64,000 nt of DNA from MPNP01 sp965221445 (GTDB lineage: Bacteria; Pseudomonadota; Alphaproteobacteria; Rhodobacterales; Rhodobacteraceae), in contig CBDCSF010000004.1 in NCBI GenBank assembly GCA_965221445.1, positions 1 through 64,000 of the forward strand, read 5' to 3'. The notes under the pieces were generated by a model. That model worked only from the letters and a program-made list of their open reading frames with translations, was not told where the DNA came from and did no database searches. The translations under genes and the position numbers were made by a program. Shown piece by piece: positions 18,307 to 27,012 of this stretch (position 1 is the stretch's first letter; each line of letters opens with the position of its first letter).

Positions 18307-19362
18307 ATGACCCAGGTGACCGTTTCCGACTTTTTGACACGCTGGCCGAATCTGAAACGTGTAGGTCAGGAATGGCAGGGACCATGTCCCAACTGTGGCG
18401 GCCGGGACAGGTTTCATCTCAGGACAAGAGGTGATGGATTTGCTTTATTCGGGTGTCGGGGGTGTATTGATGAGAAATCCCGGGATCAGAGAAGGGACTC
18501 TTTCAGGAGAATAATGACCAGGCTTGAATTTGATAAAATGAAGTATGGGTTTCAGAATATTGATACCGGATCATCATTCAGGAAAAAATCTGTTTATCCG
18601 GATCATCAGGAGCAGGAGGCAATAACCCTGTCATGGTTGGCAACAATCTGGTTGAAGGGTATAGGGGTCGAAAGCTCACCGGCTGGACGTTATTTAAGTA
18701 ATCGCAACTGTTTGCCTCCAGCGGCCTGTAAATATAATCGTACTCCAATGGATATACGTTGGTTGTCAGAACGGGATTTTGCAGAGCTGGAACGAACAAG
18801 ACCAGCAACAGTTATCTGGACATGGCCACGTGCTGCCGGTTGTCTGATGTGTGCCCTCCGGACAGGTCATGGTCACTTGAAAGCCATTTCCTTTGAAGGC
18901 CTAACCGGACATGGCCAACTGCTCCGAAAAAGATGGCGCAAGACTCTGGGAAAACGAAAGGGGTCATGGTTTCAACCCTGGAAGGGAAAGAGAGGAACCA
19001 TCATAGCTGAAGGAGAATGCGACGCCCTGAGTCTTGGCTGGCAATATCCGGGTCATACTGTCATTGGAGGTGGGGGAACGGGTCTTCTTAAAAATCGGGA
19101 CCTGGCAGTCTGGCTGGGACACGGCAAAATGCCGAAACCCCATATCATCATAACGGATGGCGATGATGCAGCCCGAAAGGCCGGAAGGCAACTCTGGCAG
19201 ACTCTCTATGAAATGGGCCTGTTTTCCAGGCTTGAATTCTGTCCCGAGGGAGAAGATCCAGCCAGTAGCTGGGAACATATCATAGATAAGGCAAGAAATC
19301 GGACAGAATCAATGGTTGATGCCTGGCACAGTGTCTATCTGGAGGAACAAGGTAATGCTTGA
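18307..19362 (+). CDS. Plasmid primase: zinc finger plus Toprim domain
   Basis: A 351-residue protein starting at ATG 18307 (a TTG at 18286 is possible). The N-terminus has a zinc-ribbon-like motif, CPNCGGRDRFHL ... FGCRGC, at about residues 25-55, as in phage-type and P4/DnaG-like primases. The C-terminal half has a Toprim-type core: AEGECDALSLG (catalytic Glu) near residue 235, GGGGTG, and IITDGDDAARKAG (Asp pair) near residue 280. It should make RNA primers at the plasmid origin. It lies just downstream of iteron array 1, and the helicase gene overlaps its last 8 bases, so both are probably translated together. Confidence 0.8.
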   Translation: MTQVTVSDFLTRWPNLKRVGQEWQGPCPNCGGRDRFHLRTRGDGFALFGCRGCIDEKSRDQRRDSFRRIMTRLEFDKMKYGFQNIDTGSSFRKKSVYPDHQEQEAITLSWLATIWLKGIGVESSPAGRYLSNRNCLPPAACKYNRTPMDIRWLSERDFAELERTRPATVIWTWPRAAGCLMCALRTGHGHLKAISFEGLTGHGQLLRKRWRKTLGKRKGSWFQPWKGKRGTIIAEGECDALSLGWQYPGHTVIGGGGTGLLKNRDLAVWLGHGKMPKPHIIITDGDDAARKAGRQLWQTLYEMGLFSRLEFCPEGEDPASSWEHIIDKARNRTESMVDAWHSVYLEEQGNA

Positions 19363-20707
19363 CCAGATCAACATGAACGGACAGCGAAATTGGCAGGAGT
19401 TTGATGAGAATAACCTGAAGGTTCTGCAGGAATACAGGGACAGGATCGGGAAAATCAGATTTGAAGGCGATACCAGAAAAATGGATTTGATGACCCTTGA
19501 TCTGATTGATATTACCCTTGATCTGGATGAAACCGGTGGTCATGATAACCCAAGTACCCCAGGTGAAGCTGCTGTCAAGCGTTTTTTCGAACAGATTGTC
19601 AATCCCTATTTCCTGCATCCGGATCCAGGCATGGCCGAACTTCCAGTTGCAGATCTGGCCACCAGAATAAGGCAGGAAATGACCAGAATCAGCCGGGAGG
19701 ACAAGGAGCTGTTGCAAACTGCCAGGTCCTCAAGATATGAAACTGTGGAAGCCTTTGTTCCCCAGCCCATTGGTGAAATACAACCCGAGATGCCAAAACC
19801 CATTCTTAACATATCCGGCTTTTCAGGGAGTGTTCTGGCCGAGGGGGCGGTTTCTATCCTGACCGGGGAAGGGGGAGTTGCGAAAAGCATACTGGCCCTT
19901 GAGATTGCCACCATCCTGTCCCATTATGGTGGGGTAGAGGCTGGACTGTTGCAAGGCCTCCTTGAAAGCACCAGCCCGAATCGACCGGGCAATGTTCTCT
20001 ACCTGACCTATGAGGATGACAAGGGAGTGATCAGCAAGCGATACAGGGATATCATTTCCAGAGACTATTCACCACCCATCGCCCTGGCTAGCGAACGTCA
20101 GTTCTATGTCATGGAAATGGCAGGTCACCCGCTCTTTGGTCCGGCAGATGGTGGAACCTTCAATAGGGTTCAAAAATTACAAGGGTGGGACATGTTAACC
20201 AGAGCCCTGGCAATAGCTGATGACTGGCGGTTGCTGATTATTGATCCTGCCCTTTCAGCCTTTGTCGGCAATGCCAATGATGCACCCCAGGTCAGGGAAT
20301 TCATTACCCAACTGGGTCTGCTGGCCAGAAAACACCGCATGGGAATACTGGTTATTGCTCACACCAACAAGGAAGCCAGACGCAATAACGGCACCACACA
20401 CGACCTTTTCAGGGCAGGGCAGACTGGAGGGTCCACCCACTGGACCGATGCCGCAAGGGGCGCTCTTGGTTTTCACCTTGGAGTTCTTGATGATGAAAGA
20501 CAACTGATTGTAACCAAGGCCAACTGGGGTCCATCACATATAGGGTGCCGGGTTACCATCAAAAACCTGAAGGACAGGTTTGGAGGATTCACGGCCCACC
20601 CGTCAGGCTGGCAGAACGAAACAGCGTACCAGGCCGAGATAACATCATTGGTATTGCAGGCAAATGACAAACCGGATAATGACAAGAGGAGAAAGCAGAT
20701 CAAATGA
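19355..20707 (+). CDS. RepA-type replicative helicase/ATPase (AAA_25)
   Basis: A 450-residue ATPase. The start at 19355 is set by GGAGGAAC just upstream and by overlap with the primase stop. RecA-fold motifs are clear: Walker A GEGGVAKS near residue 175, LYLTYEDD near 215, Walker B RLLIIDPALSAF near 300, and ILVIAHTNKEAR near 340, then a short segment with FRAGQTGGSTHWTDAARG typical of the AAA_25/RepA family (RSF1010 RepA and relatives). Such hexameric helicases unwind the plasmid origin. It sits between a primase and an unknown gene in an overlapping operon, which recalls the RepB'/RepA/RepC replication set of RSF1010-like plasmids. Confidence 0.82.
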   Translation: MLDQINMNGQRNWQEFDENNLKVLQEYRDRIGKIRFEGDTRKMDLMTLDLIDITLDLDETGGHDNPSTPGEAAVKRFFEQIVNPYFLHPDPGMAELPVADLATRIRQEMTRISREDKELLQTARSSRYETVEAFVPQPIGEIQPEMPKPILNISGFSGSVLAEGAVSILTGEGGVAKSILALEIATILSHYGGVEAGLLQGLLESTSPNRPGNVLYLTYEDDKGVISKRYRDIISRDYSPPIALASERQFYVMEMAGHPLFGPADGGTFNRVQKLQGWDMLTRALAIADDWRLLIIDPALSAFVGNANDAPQVREFITQLGLLARKHRMGILVIAHTNKEARRNNGTTHDLFRAGQTGGSTHWTDAARGALGFHLGVLDDERQLIVTKANWGPSHIGCRVTIKNLKDRFGGFTAHPSGWQNETAYQAEITSLVLQANDKPDNDKRRKQIK

Positions 20708-22296
20708 CCCAAAACAACTTGGACTGGAGTGACCTCCTCTATAATGCTGCAGACAGCACAACAATCATACAGGCCTCAGGTCATCTGGTTTATCAGGAAT
20801 TGTTCGGCAAGGATTGTCCCCAGTCGGAAATACCGAACAGCATTGTTCTTGGGGACTGGTTGCAGGATATTATCAGGAGAGAAACCTACATCTGTCCAGT
20901 TCTGGCTGGTACACTAGACAGCCAGGCAGCCCACTGGTGCCTGCGGAAGAATGGTGAAATTGAGGAAATTGCCGCTCGTCGTACTCCGAGATCCAAACCA
21001 ATGGGAATAACGGAAATTCACGCCAGATGGCGTACCAAATGGGACAACTGGGAAGAAGACGATATCAAGGATGCCGACGAGGATACTCCAGGTCATCCGG
21101 TCATGGCACTTCTGCGCAAATGGTATGACAGATCAAGGGGGCTGGATGAATCGAAACTTTATGTCAGCAAGGACCATTTTGTGCAGGGTTTTACTCCCGT
21201 TACCTTCGTGGGGCAGGGAGTCTTTCGCCGTAAAAACGAAGTCAGTGTCAGTCTCAGGGACTCCCTGTTGCCCGTTGCCCGGGTTGACGGGGAAATCATG
21301 GCCACCAAGGATCCCTTTTCGCAAAAATGTTTCTATACTCCCATGCCGCCCGTGCATCAGAAAAAGCCCTATCGCAATACCCTTTTTGACCTTGAAGAGG
21401 AGAGCAGGGTAGAGGTCAAGGCGTCAAATGTCATCCTGGGAACCCTGGCCAACCAGTCCCTGCAGGCACCAAAGAATGCCCACCTCCGAACGGATATTTA
21501 CAAGATCGGGGCGTTTTGCTTCCTCTTTCCACATCGTGTGAACATAAGTTTCAGTGATGCCAAGCGGATCATCATGGGGCATAAAAGCCGAAAACAGCTT
21601 CAAAAGGAACGAGTCAACCAGGCCATCAATGTCCTGAAGGGAATACAGTTCCTGGTTCATCACCAAAATGTTCCCATTTCCGTCCCGCTCATCAGTTATG
21701 ATGTTGATGTTACCGGAAAGGAACCGATCTATATTCTGGGACGGGGAGAAAGTTTTCGCAAGAAGGTGGCACCAGGCTATATGGCGCTGGCTCCCCAGTG
21801 GACACTTTCAGGTGTCTTCACCCGTAAAATGAATAGCAAGAGTGGAGGAATTGAACGTCTGATCAACGGTCTTGAAATGGTCCTGGCCAACAGTCGCTTC
21901 AACCGCAAGGGACCCCGCAGACGATTCTCGGAATTTCTGGAACCGGCTGATCGCAAGGCAACCGGTCCGGGCAAGCCAATGATGCTGACCTGGGAGGAAA
22001 TGATGTTTACCGCCGGAGAATTTGTCGGGGACAGTGATCTGGAACGGCGACGTGCCTACCAGAACTGGAACAAGTGGATGCTCAACCTGCAGAAGAATGG
22101 ATATTTCTGCAAGGATGGCAGGGAAGCCGAAGCCTATGACACAATTGAAATTGTAAGTAGGATAAGGGCATCGAGATACCAGCAGGCTGGCGCCTGGATC
22201 AGAGCTTCGAGCCGGTTTACAGAAGCGGTACGCCTGCAACAGCAGGGCAAGATGGAAACCATGACAGCAACCGAGTTCCTGAATTCCACACTATAG
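20704..22296 (+). CDS. Unknown replication-operon protein
   Basis: A 530-residue soluble protein with no family I can name. Its ATG overlaps the helicase stop (ATGA), so it is the third gene of the primase-helicase operon. It is basic; the middle has a long Lys/Arg-rich stretch (GHKSRKQLQKERVNQAINVLKG near residue 300) that could be helix-turn-helix DNA-binding, and WTLSGVFTRKMNSKSGGIERLING lies near 365. By position it may be the initiator that binds iteron array 1, like RepC in RSF1010-type operons, but no motif proves this. Confidence 0.5.
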   Translation: MTQNNLDWSDLLYNAADSTTIIQASGHLVYQELFGKDCPQSEIPNSIVLGDWLQDIIRRETYICPVLAGTLDSQAAHWCLRKNGEIEEIAARRTPRSKPMGITEIHARWRTKWDNWEEDDIKDADEDTPGHPVMALLRKWYDRSRGLDESKLYVSKDHFVQGFTPVTFVGQGVFRRKNEVSVSLRDSLLPVARVDGEIMATKDPFSQKCFYTPMPPVHQKKPYRNTLFDLEEESRVEVKASNVILGTLANQSLQAPKNAHLRTDIYKIGAFCFLFPHRVNISFSDAKRIIMGHKSRKQLQKERVNQAINVLKGIQFLVHHQNVPISVPLISYDVDVTGKEPIYILGRGESFRKKVAPGYMALAPQWTLSGVFTRKMNSKSGGIERLINGLEMVLANSRFNRKGPRRRFSEFLEPADRKATGPGKPMMLTWEEMMFTAGEFVGDSDLERRRAYQNWNKWMLNLQKNGYFCKDGREAEAYDTIEIVSRIRASRYQQAGAWIRASSRFTEAVRLQQQGKMETMTATEFLNSTL

Positions 22297-22382
22297 GCCT
22301 GGTGACAAAAACCATCGTTTTGCCCTGTAAATTCAAAACCCTTATATGTGAGGGTGTGACAAAATGTCCCCGTGGTAATGAT

Positions 22383-22616
22383 ATGAAAAGGAACAGATTC
22401 AGAGAGACGGAATTCAGGGAGTTTGTCTCTGATAGCAACGATAGGGTCAGCAATCCGTTTTTTGACGGAAGAGAAGACTTGTTGGACCAACTGTCCACCC
22501 TGAATACCAATACCTTTTCGAAGGCCCTAAGGAAAGACATAAATTCAGGGGAAGGGTCAATTACCCTGCTACAGGGACCACCAGGGATAGGCAAGACCTC
22601 CCTGCGTTTGTTTTAA
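22383..22616 (+). pseudogene. Truncated P-loop ATPase, paralogue of the 51.5-kb gene
   Basis: A 77-residue remnant. RFRETEFREFV..., FFDGREDLLDQL and the Walker A motif LLQGPPGIGKTSL align in order with FLREEDRN..., FFTGREDILQAI and IIQGPPGVGKTSL of the ATPase-ankyrin protein at 51522-53114. It stops right after Walker A, so Walker B, the rest of the ATPase and the ankyrin part are missing. The junction probably marks an insertion or deletion, since the next gene has different, AT-rich composition. Confidence 0.65.
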
Positions 22617-22660
22617 AATTCCCCTGCTGTAGGAATTCACTGTAAATAAAGGATAAAACG

Positions 22661-23413
22661 ATGGTAAAACTACTAGATGGCACTTGTGGGAAAGATGATA
22701 TAGTAGCCATTCTTGATCAAATACAGGAAAATTGTCCAAATCCAAAGACGACTTCGAAAAAATTGTGGAAACTCCGTCAAAAAACGAAAATGGACGAGGA
22801 AAAATACTCCCCAGAAATATTACTTGAGAGATCGGTTGCTTTGCTGGCCAAAAATAAGCATATGAATGATTGGTACAATCAATGTCCAATTGCCTCTGGT
22901 ATATGTGGAAACAACAAACGCGTGTGTATAGATCTCGTCAGATGGGATCCAAAGAAACAGAGATTGTGTTTAACAGAATTGAAATGGGGCAGCGATAATC
23001 CCAAAAAGGCAGTGCAACAGATTCTCCGTTATGGAGCAATTTATCTTTATTGTCGATGCCATAAGGACAAGCTTAATTTTGTTAACAATGAACTGATGTC
23101 AGCCACAAAAATAGTACTGCAGGTTGTTGCCCCAGCAAAATATTATACCGATCATACACAACGTGAAGAAGTATGTAATTGCTTAAAACAAGCAAGGGAA
23201 AGCATACATCTAATCAATAATGTACCAGAAATGAAGGGCCTTACAATTTCTTTGGATGTACTATCCTTACCCGAATGGTTCCACCCATTACCTTTCAGAA
23301 ATTACATGGAAGTTAAACAAGCTTGTGGCAAAGAATTGACAAAGGATGGAAGAAATGTCATCAATGCTTTCAATGAATTAAGCCCTCATGACTTTGACAC
23401 TTTGAGGTCTTGA
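22661..23413 (+). CDS. PD-(D/E)XK-like nuclease domain protein
   Basis: A 250-residue protein with an AAAGGA ribosome site before ATG 22661. The centre reads VCIDLVRWD, then LCLTELKWG, then AVQQILRYGAIYL near residues 85-130; Asp, Glu-X-Lys and a Gln-rich helix in this order fit a PD-(D/E)XK nuclease core. It is richer in A and T than the surrounding plasmid genes, which suggests recent transfer. It sits between a truncated ATPase and transposase debris. A restriction or defence role is possible but not shown. It could also be a non-cleaving member of the fold. Confidence 0.5.
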   Translation: MVKLLDGTCGKDDIVAILDQIQENCPNPKTTSKKLWKLRQKTKMDEEKYSPEILLERSVALLAKNKHMNDWYNQCPIASGICGNNKRVCIDLVRWDPKKQRLCLTELKWGSDNPKKAVQQILRYGAIYLYCRCHKDKLNFVNNELMSATKIVLQVVAPAKYYTDHTQREEVCNCLKQARESIHLINNVPEMKGLTISLDVLSLPEWFHPLPFRNYMEVKQACGKELTKDGRNVINAFNELSPHDFDTLRS

Positions 23414-23639
23414 ACCCCTGTCCCATGTGGATTGACCATTTGACTAAGGCACTACAACCCTCCTTTTTGGGTCTTTTCCACCGACCTCTTCATCTGCCAT
23501 CCAGAGCTCAGTCTTCTTCCCTTGACCCCCTGGACCAAATTTCAACCGTTAGTGACATGTGCCACTATTCATCTTCCACCAATTCATGTGTTCTGGTCGC
23601 CTTCTAGACACCCATCGCCCTGTAGATGGTTTCAGCCCC

Positions 23640-23995
23640 CGTGTGGTGGCCGAAGGCATGACATATCGCCGGCCAGTCTCGGTGTCCCGGATGATCAAAC
23701 ATTCCTGAGATTGGTGATCACTCCATGCAACCCGTCCCATCATCGCCCGTGGATTGCTGGACGTCTAGAGTTTCTTCAAAAGCTATTCAGTACTTCTCAA
23801 GCGGTCAGCTTCATCTTTCCTGGTACGGGCCGGACTGTAGGACACAACCAACCGGCGATCGTTATGTCGAAAGACACCAGATGACCGGGAAGATGAAGCA
23901 ATTTGGCTCCCATGATATAATGATCACCTTCTTCTTCAATGGCTGTAAGATTGGCATCGGTCATCAGTCCGGCGTCAGCCGCATGAACCGCTTAT
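23640..23995 (-). pseudogene. Degenerate transposase fragment (IS1634/IS4-like)
   Basis: On the minus strand, from about 23980 leftward, one frame reads ADAGLMTDANLTAIEEEG then HYIMGAKLLHLPGHL; after a frameshift another reads RRLVVSYSPARTRKDEADR and then meets stops. These match, in order, the DAG(L/M)-type catalytic block and the SYSxxRxxKDxxDR block of IS1634-type DDE transposases. No intact ORF, inverted repeats or target duplication were found. The fragment starts directly beside the ATPase_2 gene and fills most of the 23414-23997 gap; nothing else was seen in that gap. Confidence 0.55.
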
Positions 23996-23997
23996 AA

Positions 23998-25677
23998 CTA
24001 GGGGTGAAAAGTTGAAGTTGGCTGAGGAGTGGCCTCTTGTTTGGGTTCAGGGTCATAATCTGTTGCTAGGTCAGGGTTCGGGTCAAAGCCCAGTTCACTT
24101 GCCATCTGAGGCAAATCAAGAGCTTTAATTCCTTTAGCACCCCATTTGCCTTTCTGAGCATCCGTAAACACAGGAGCAATAAAGAGGTGTTCAATATTAG
24201 GCGGTCGGGTCAGGCCGTTCTGATCATAAAGGCTGGCCAGAGAGTTTTCAAAATAGGAACCAGGTTTGGTGAAGGTGTCAAACTTTCCAGCATTCCTCTT
24301 GCAACTGGCAACCTTGCACGCAATAGCCTTGGCAAAGGGTTGATCAGCCATGTCGGCAAAAACATCAACTTCTGGACCATGGACAGTCTGGACATTGTAC
24401 AATCCACCACAGGCCCGAATCCCAATCTCCTGAAAGCGCTGATCCTCAAAGAATTCCGCTGCAAGCCGTTCCAGATCAAGACCTTCATGACCAGTTGTCC
24501 GATGGAGTAACTGCGTAAACTTGACATTCGGTTTGCCGCTACTCAGACCTTGCTGGTTCAGCCCAAGCCTTTGGACCAGCAACTGGTGTCTCGTGTCATT
24601 GTCGATGATGCGATACCGGGACGGGGTTGTTTCCTCAGGCCCATAACTTTGTATGCCTTGGATCATTCGGAGATGATGCTCCAGCATGACCAGATTTCGT
24701 TCGACAGTCTTTTGCCATTCGTACTTACCGAACTCCTTGATTTTATCAGGCTGGTTAAAAATTTCCGTTCGAGGTACACCACCTGGTTTACCCGCACATA
24801 GTATGTACAAGAGATTTTCAGCCTCAGGGTTGAGTTCGATATAAGACTTGTAATTGTAGGCTTCTTCGGGATTCAACAAGGGACGAAGCGATTCATGACG
24901 CCAGAAATAGAGACGCCAACTTTCAAAATCAGTACAGACTAAATTCGGGTCTCTTCCCTCATACTTACGATAAGACGTCCAGAGGCCAGGAATTCCACCA
25001 TAAACGGAATAGAGAGTCAGAAACTGGCGGGCATCCCGAAGCCAGCCTTGATCACAGGCCATCTGCAGGAGCGGTGCGGTTGTCAACTGTTGCAGGGTTA
25101 TGCCAAAAGAAAACCTGTTATAAAGAGGTTCTTTGTCACTACCCAGCAGCCTCATCATGTTTTGCTGATGCGATCCCGCTACAACTAAACCACCACCGGT
25201 GTAGGGTGTCTGTGTGGAGAGGTTTTCATCCTGAATGAGTTTGATCTTGCTGACAAGACCATTATAAATTTCAATATTATGGAATTCATCAAGGCACACA
25301 ACTGCACCTTTTGTAACGAGATGACTGAGCTGGCGGGAAAAAGAATCTATATAATGTCCTGGTTTGTTCGCATCATAATCCAACATGAGATCACGAAGAC
25401 CTTCGGCCTGAATCCTCCTGCCCAACTCTCGGCCCAGATCTTCTGAAGATTGAAGTGTATCGGGAATTTCCATGTACAGAACGGGTTTCTGTTGATTCTG
25501 AGGAATTGATCGAATATTGGAGATGACAGCGCTTAGCAATTCGGTCTTGCCAATCCGGCGGCGACCAATGAGACGAGTACCAACAGCATGATCTCTTTGC
25601 ATGCTGGTTTGGAGTTTTCCTATTTCTTCATCACGGCCATAAAACCGCCAGGGATTTGAACTGCTTTTGGTCATCAT
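23998..25677 (-). CDS. ATPase_2 / DUF234-type P-loop protein
   Basis: A 559-residue protein. The N-terminal ATPase has FYGRDEEIGKL, Walker A GRRRIGKTEL near residue 40, Walker B VVCLDEFHN near residue 125, and VVAGSHQQNMM as sensor region, as in archaeal-type ATPase_2 (SSO1545 family). The C-terminal part contains EVDVFADMAD and AIACKVASCKRN near residues 450-475, which suits the DUF234/PD-(D/E)XK-like tail of these proteins. The ATG at 25677 has AAGGA close upstream. Such proteins are common in mobile elements and their role is poorly known. It is separated from the next minus-strand gene by about 170 bp. Confidence 0.7.
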   Translation of the reverse strand: MMTKSSSNPWRFYGRDEEIGKLQTSMQRDHAVGTRLIGRRRIGKTELLSAVISNIRSIPQNQQKPVLYMEIPDTLQSSEDLGRELGRRIQAEGLRDLMLDYDANKPGHYIDSFSRQLSHLVTKGAVVCLDEFHNIEIYNGLVSKIKLIQDENLSTQTPYTGGGLVVAGSHQQNMMRLLGSDKEPLYNRFSFGITLQQLTTAPLLQMACDQGWLRDARQFLTLYSVYGGIPGLWTSYRKYEGRDPNLVCTDFESWRLYFWRHESLRPLLNPEEAYNYKSYIELNPEAENLLYILCAGKPGGVPRTEIFNQPDKIKEFGKYEWQKTVERNLVMLEHHLRMIQGIQSYGPEETTPSRYRIIDNDTRHQLLVQRLGLNQQGLSSGKPNVKFTQLLHRTTGHEGLDLERLAAEFFEDQRFQEIGIRACGGLYNVQTVHGPEVDVFADMADQPFAKAIACKVASCKRNAGKFDTFTKPGSYFENSLASLYDQNGLTRPPNIEHLFIAPVFTDAQKGKWGAKGIKALDLPQMASELGFDPNPDLATDYDPEPKQEATPQPTSTFHP

Positions 25678-25850
25678 CGTTCCTTATCCTAACTTCTATG
25701 CATGTGAGTACATGTCAGCACCCTCTCATATAAGGCCTGACATGATCATTCGCAAGGAAAACAGTGATGAATTGGACTGCTGAGACTGTTATGAAACTTC
25801 CATCCTTGAGCTTCAAAATACTCGTGGTAATTTATAGGAATTCCAGAATT

Positions 25851-26669
25851 CTACCTTACAGCCTTGAGAGGAAAGGTGCCGTTAGTCAACATACTGATGG
25901 ATCCTGCTATGGTTTCATCCAGTTTGGGACTGCTGAGCTCATAGGAAGGTTTTTTGCCAGGTTCTCTTTCCACTGCATCACGATACCAGCCATCCTGTCC
26001 CAAACCCAGATATACCATTTCCGTATCAGACGGTTGGTATTTGACAATCGGATTAAAGAGTGCCCTGTTTCGAAACAGTTTTTTACGTTTGGCAGGAGTA
26101 AGTTTTACTACCAACGGACAGGGAACATTATCAAAAATAACATCACCTCGAGAAATATCATCCATTAAACAGTCGCTGCGAGATACACCAAACCAAAGTT
26201 CAAGATAATATCTCATTGTGGCTATTGAAGAAAAACTGGCGACAGGTTCGTAATCCCCTTGGCATGTTTCGTTTACCAGGAAAGCCCCAACAAACTGTTT
26301 ACTGCTACCGGGAGGGCGATAATCTGAAAGGTACAGCCACTGTTCCTCGAATGGGTAATCAAATCCTTCTTGTTGTAATCTTGATCCAAGATGATCTAAA
26401 TCTTCGAAGTGAAGTCTTTCGCACTCCAGCACCTCTCCCCTGTATTCATCATATGATTCCTGCTCCATGTTTGGTTCGAGATAGCGGACCGAAGCCAGGA
26501 AAGCCCAGGATTTACCTATAGTAACCAGAAAAGTGTTGAAGGGGTCGTTTTTGTACATGACGTGCTCTACTCCTATTGTTAACGCTATATGAATTTGACT
26601 TTTCCAATGATTCAATTGGAAGGGATCCATCAAGATTGCATCGAAAACGTTTTCTGTTGTGAAGGTCAT
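25851..26669 (-). CDS. Unknown protein, paralogue of the 27.0-28.0 kb gene
   Basis: A 272-residue protein. The start at 26669 is supported by GGGGAGAG seven bases before the ATG; a longer reading from 26927 has no such site. Its C-terminal half aligns by eye with that of the 332-residue protein at 26997-27995: ASFSSIATMRYYLE with LAFTSLARMIWFFE, NPIVKY with TPIIKF, and GQDGWYRDA with ADDGWYRQA. The N-terminal halves differ. It overlaps the DUF4406 gene by about 158 bp in another frame. No catalytic motif or membrane segment seen. Confidence 0.55.
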   Translation of the reverse strand: MTFTTENVFDAILMDPFQLNHWKSQIHIALTIGVEHVMYKNDPFNTFLVTIGKSWAFLASVRYLEPNMEQESYDEYRGEVLECERLHFEDLDHLGSRLQQEGFDYPFEEQWLYLSDYRPPGSSKQFVGAFLVNETCQGDYEPVASFSSIATMRYYLELWFGVSRSDCLMDDISRGDVIFDNVPCPLVVKLTPAKRKKLFRNRALFNPIVKYQPSDTEMVYLGLGQDGWYRDAVEREPGKKPSYELSSPKLDETIAGSISMLTNGTFPLKAVR

Positions 26670-27012
26670 ACCAGTTCTCTCCCCAGATTGGCATGTTGAT
26701 GGAACGGGCAAACCAGTATTCAGCAAGAGCTCCGGAAGATTTCTCCCAGCCCGGTAGCATGAAGATCCCATGACATTGGGTGGCAAGTACCATGATATCA
26801 TGAAGCATGATGATTCTGATATCCAGGGGGGATTTCGTATCAGGTTTATCGGTTGGTTTGTCCTGCAAGTCATGAGGATTGATTGAGGCGTATCCCAGAG
26901 AATCCAGATATGTGACCGCCTTTGCAAAGGCGGGACGGTTACCTGATTTCTTGCCCCTTATCGGTCCTGAAATATAGAGGGAGGGTGGATGGTTTGTCAC
27001 GGTTTCAGCCAT
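26512..27012 (-). CDS. DUF4406 family, nucleoside 2-deoxyribosyltransferase-like
   Basis: A 166-residue protein. The first ~120 residues carry the DUF4406 pattern: LYISGPIRG at the start, then NRPAFAKAVTYLDSLGYASINP, then DIRIIMLHDIMVL, then LPGWEKSSGALAEYWFA. The fold is related to nucleoside 2-deoxyribosyltransferases, with the YISGP loop and the SxGAxAE helix at the active site. The last ~45 residues are unrelated to the family and run into the neighbouring gene. It overlaps the upstream gene by 16 bp and the downstream gene by about 158 bp. It could act on a nucleotide signal or pool. Confidence 0.75.
   Translation of the reverse strand: MAETVTNHPPSLYISGPIRGKKSGNRPAFAKAVTYLDSLGYASINPHDLQDKPTDKPDTKSPLDIRIIMLHDIMVLATQCHGIFMLPGWEKSSGALAEYWFARSINMPIWGENWYDLHNRKRFRCNLDGSLPIESLEKSNSYSVNNRSRARHVQKRPLQHFSGYYR

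Noticed and set aside
23410..23884. Plus-strand ORFs of 65 and 120 residues after the nuclease-like gene
   Set aside because: They have poor composition for coding, and the minus strand of the same DNA encodes recognisable transposase fragments.
26670..26927. Longer start (26927) for the minus-strand gene ending at 25851
   Set aside because: The extra residues lie opposite the conserved DUF4406 coding frame and look like an out-of-frame shadow, while 26669 has a good ribosome site.
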